A stretch of DNA of 64,000 nucleotides, taken from the NCBI GenBank assembly GCA_016714985.1, contig JADKBS010000025.1:90442-154441 (forward strand), written 5' to 3'. Numbering within the stretch: position 1 is the first letter of the stretch; each line of letters starts with the position of its first letter. A model generated the notes under the pieces. That model was given only the letters and a program-made list of their open reading frames with translations, had not been told where the DNA came from and ran no database searches. This document shows, piece by piece, positions 64,000 to 64,000 of this stretch. The position numbers and the translations under genes were made by a program. The DNA is from Saprospiraceae bacterium. GTDB lineage: Bacteria; Bacteroidota; Bacteroidia; Chitinophagales; Saprospiraceae.

Positions 64000-64000
64000 C

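Noticed and set aside
1..64000. tRNA, rRNA, prophage or complete insertion sequence
   Set aside because: No cloverleaf, rRNA core, phage structural gene or transposase was recognised by eye; a covariance-model scan would be decisive.

Overview
The window looks like a chromosomal segment of a Bacteroidota bacterium, most likely a relative of Saprospiria (lineage inferred from gene content, not from a marker gene). The signs are type IX secretion (T9SS) sorting domains, a SusC-like TonB-dependent receptor, a GldM-C-like protein, a GWxTD protein, candidate TAnnTTTG promoter boxes, few Shine-Dalgarno sites, several TTG starts, a PASTA-containing division transpeptidase, and a giant surface protein rich in thrombospondin-type-3-like calcium repeats. 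I found no tRNA, rRNA or CRISPR array.

Layout. (1) 1-4.5 kb: a GH65-like hydrolase running off the left edge, a methyltransferase, then a small defence-like islet: a restriction-helicase tail fragment, an intact AAA ATPase overlapping a PD-(D/E)xK-like gene, and a decayed TIR-domain fragment. (2) 4.5-24 kb: metabolism and envelope genes: CDP-alcohol transferase, pirin, subtilase, T9SS cargo, TonB receptor, KAS III, urocanate hydratase, GldM-like protein, an L-fucose-type cluster (SDR, mutarotase, lipoprotein, FucP-like permease), MscS channel, GWxTD protein and a dolichol-phosphate-mannose-synthase-like transferase. (3) 24.4-43.7 kb: the whole dcw division and cell-wall cluster, mraZ-rsmH-ftsL-ftsI-murE-mraY-murD-ftsW-murG-murC-ftsQ-ftsA-ftsZ, behind a multi-box MraZ operator. 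It is split by three accessory cassettes: dinD plus a two-TM protein, a zeta-like kinase plus a 66-aa partner, and a KilA-N protein. murE lacks its ATP-binding core, murC carries an in-frame palindromic insert, and ftsW has a Gly/Gln/Asn-rich tail. (4) 44.4-55.4 kb: one gene of about 3,650 codons for a multidomain surface protein. (5) 55.7-64 kb: a hypothetical protein, a DUF1501 protein, a Tat-exported TIM barrel, an orphan membrane PASTA protein, a T9SS-sorted protein, a rhodanese and a DUF4296-like lipoprotein.

Non-coding DNA is unusually structured. Four copies of a roughly 120-133-bp inverted-repeat element (a MITE, a miniature non-autonomous transposable element) carry GTAAC-type ends, and two have perfect 8-bp target duplications. 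At least ten loci carry heptamer tandem repeats, often as two facing arms, and each locus has its own heptamer. There are also two copies of a 183-bp palindromic element, two of a roughly 100-bp element, and several short-loop hairpins. Some of these repeats supply protein sequence (GH65 signal peptide, MurD C-terminus, MurC insert, rhodanese C-terminus, lipoprotein N-terminus).

Several genes (gldM-like, mraY, ftsW, murG, the giant gene, rhodanese) are broken only by single-base indels, most of them in homopolymers. I read these as probable sequencing errors and annotate the genes across them. The murE deletions and the palindromic inserts do not fit that explanation.
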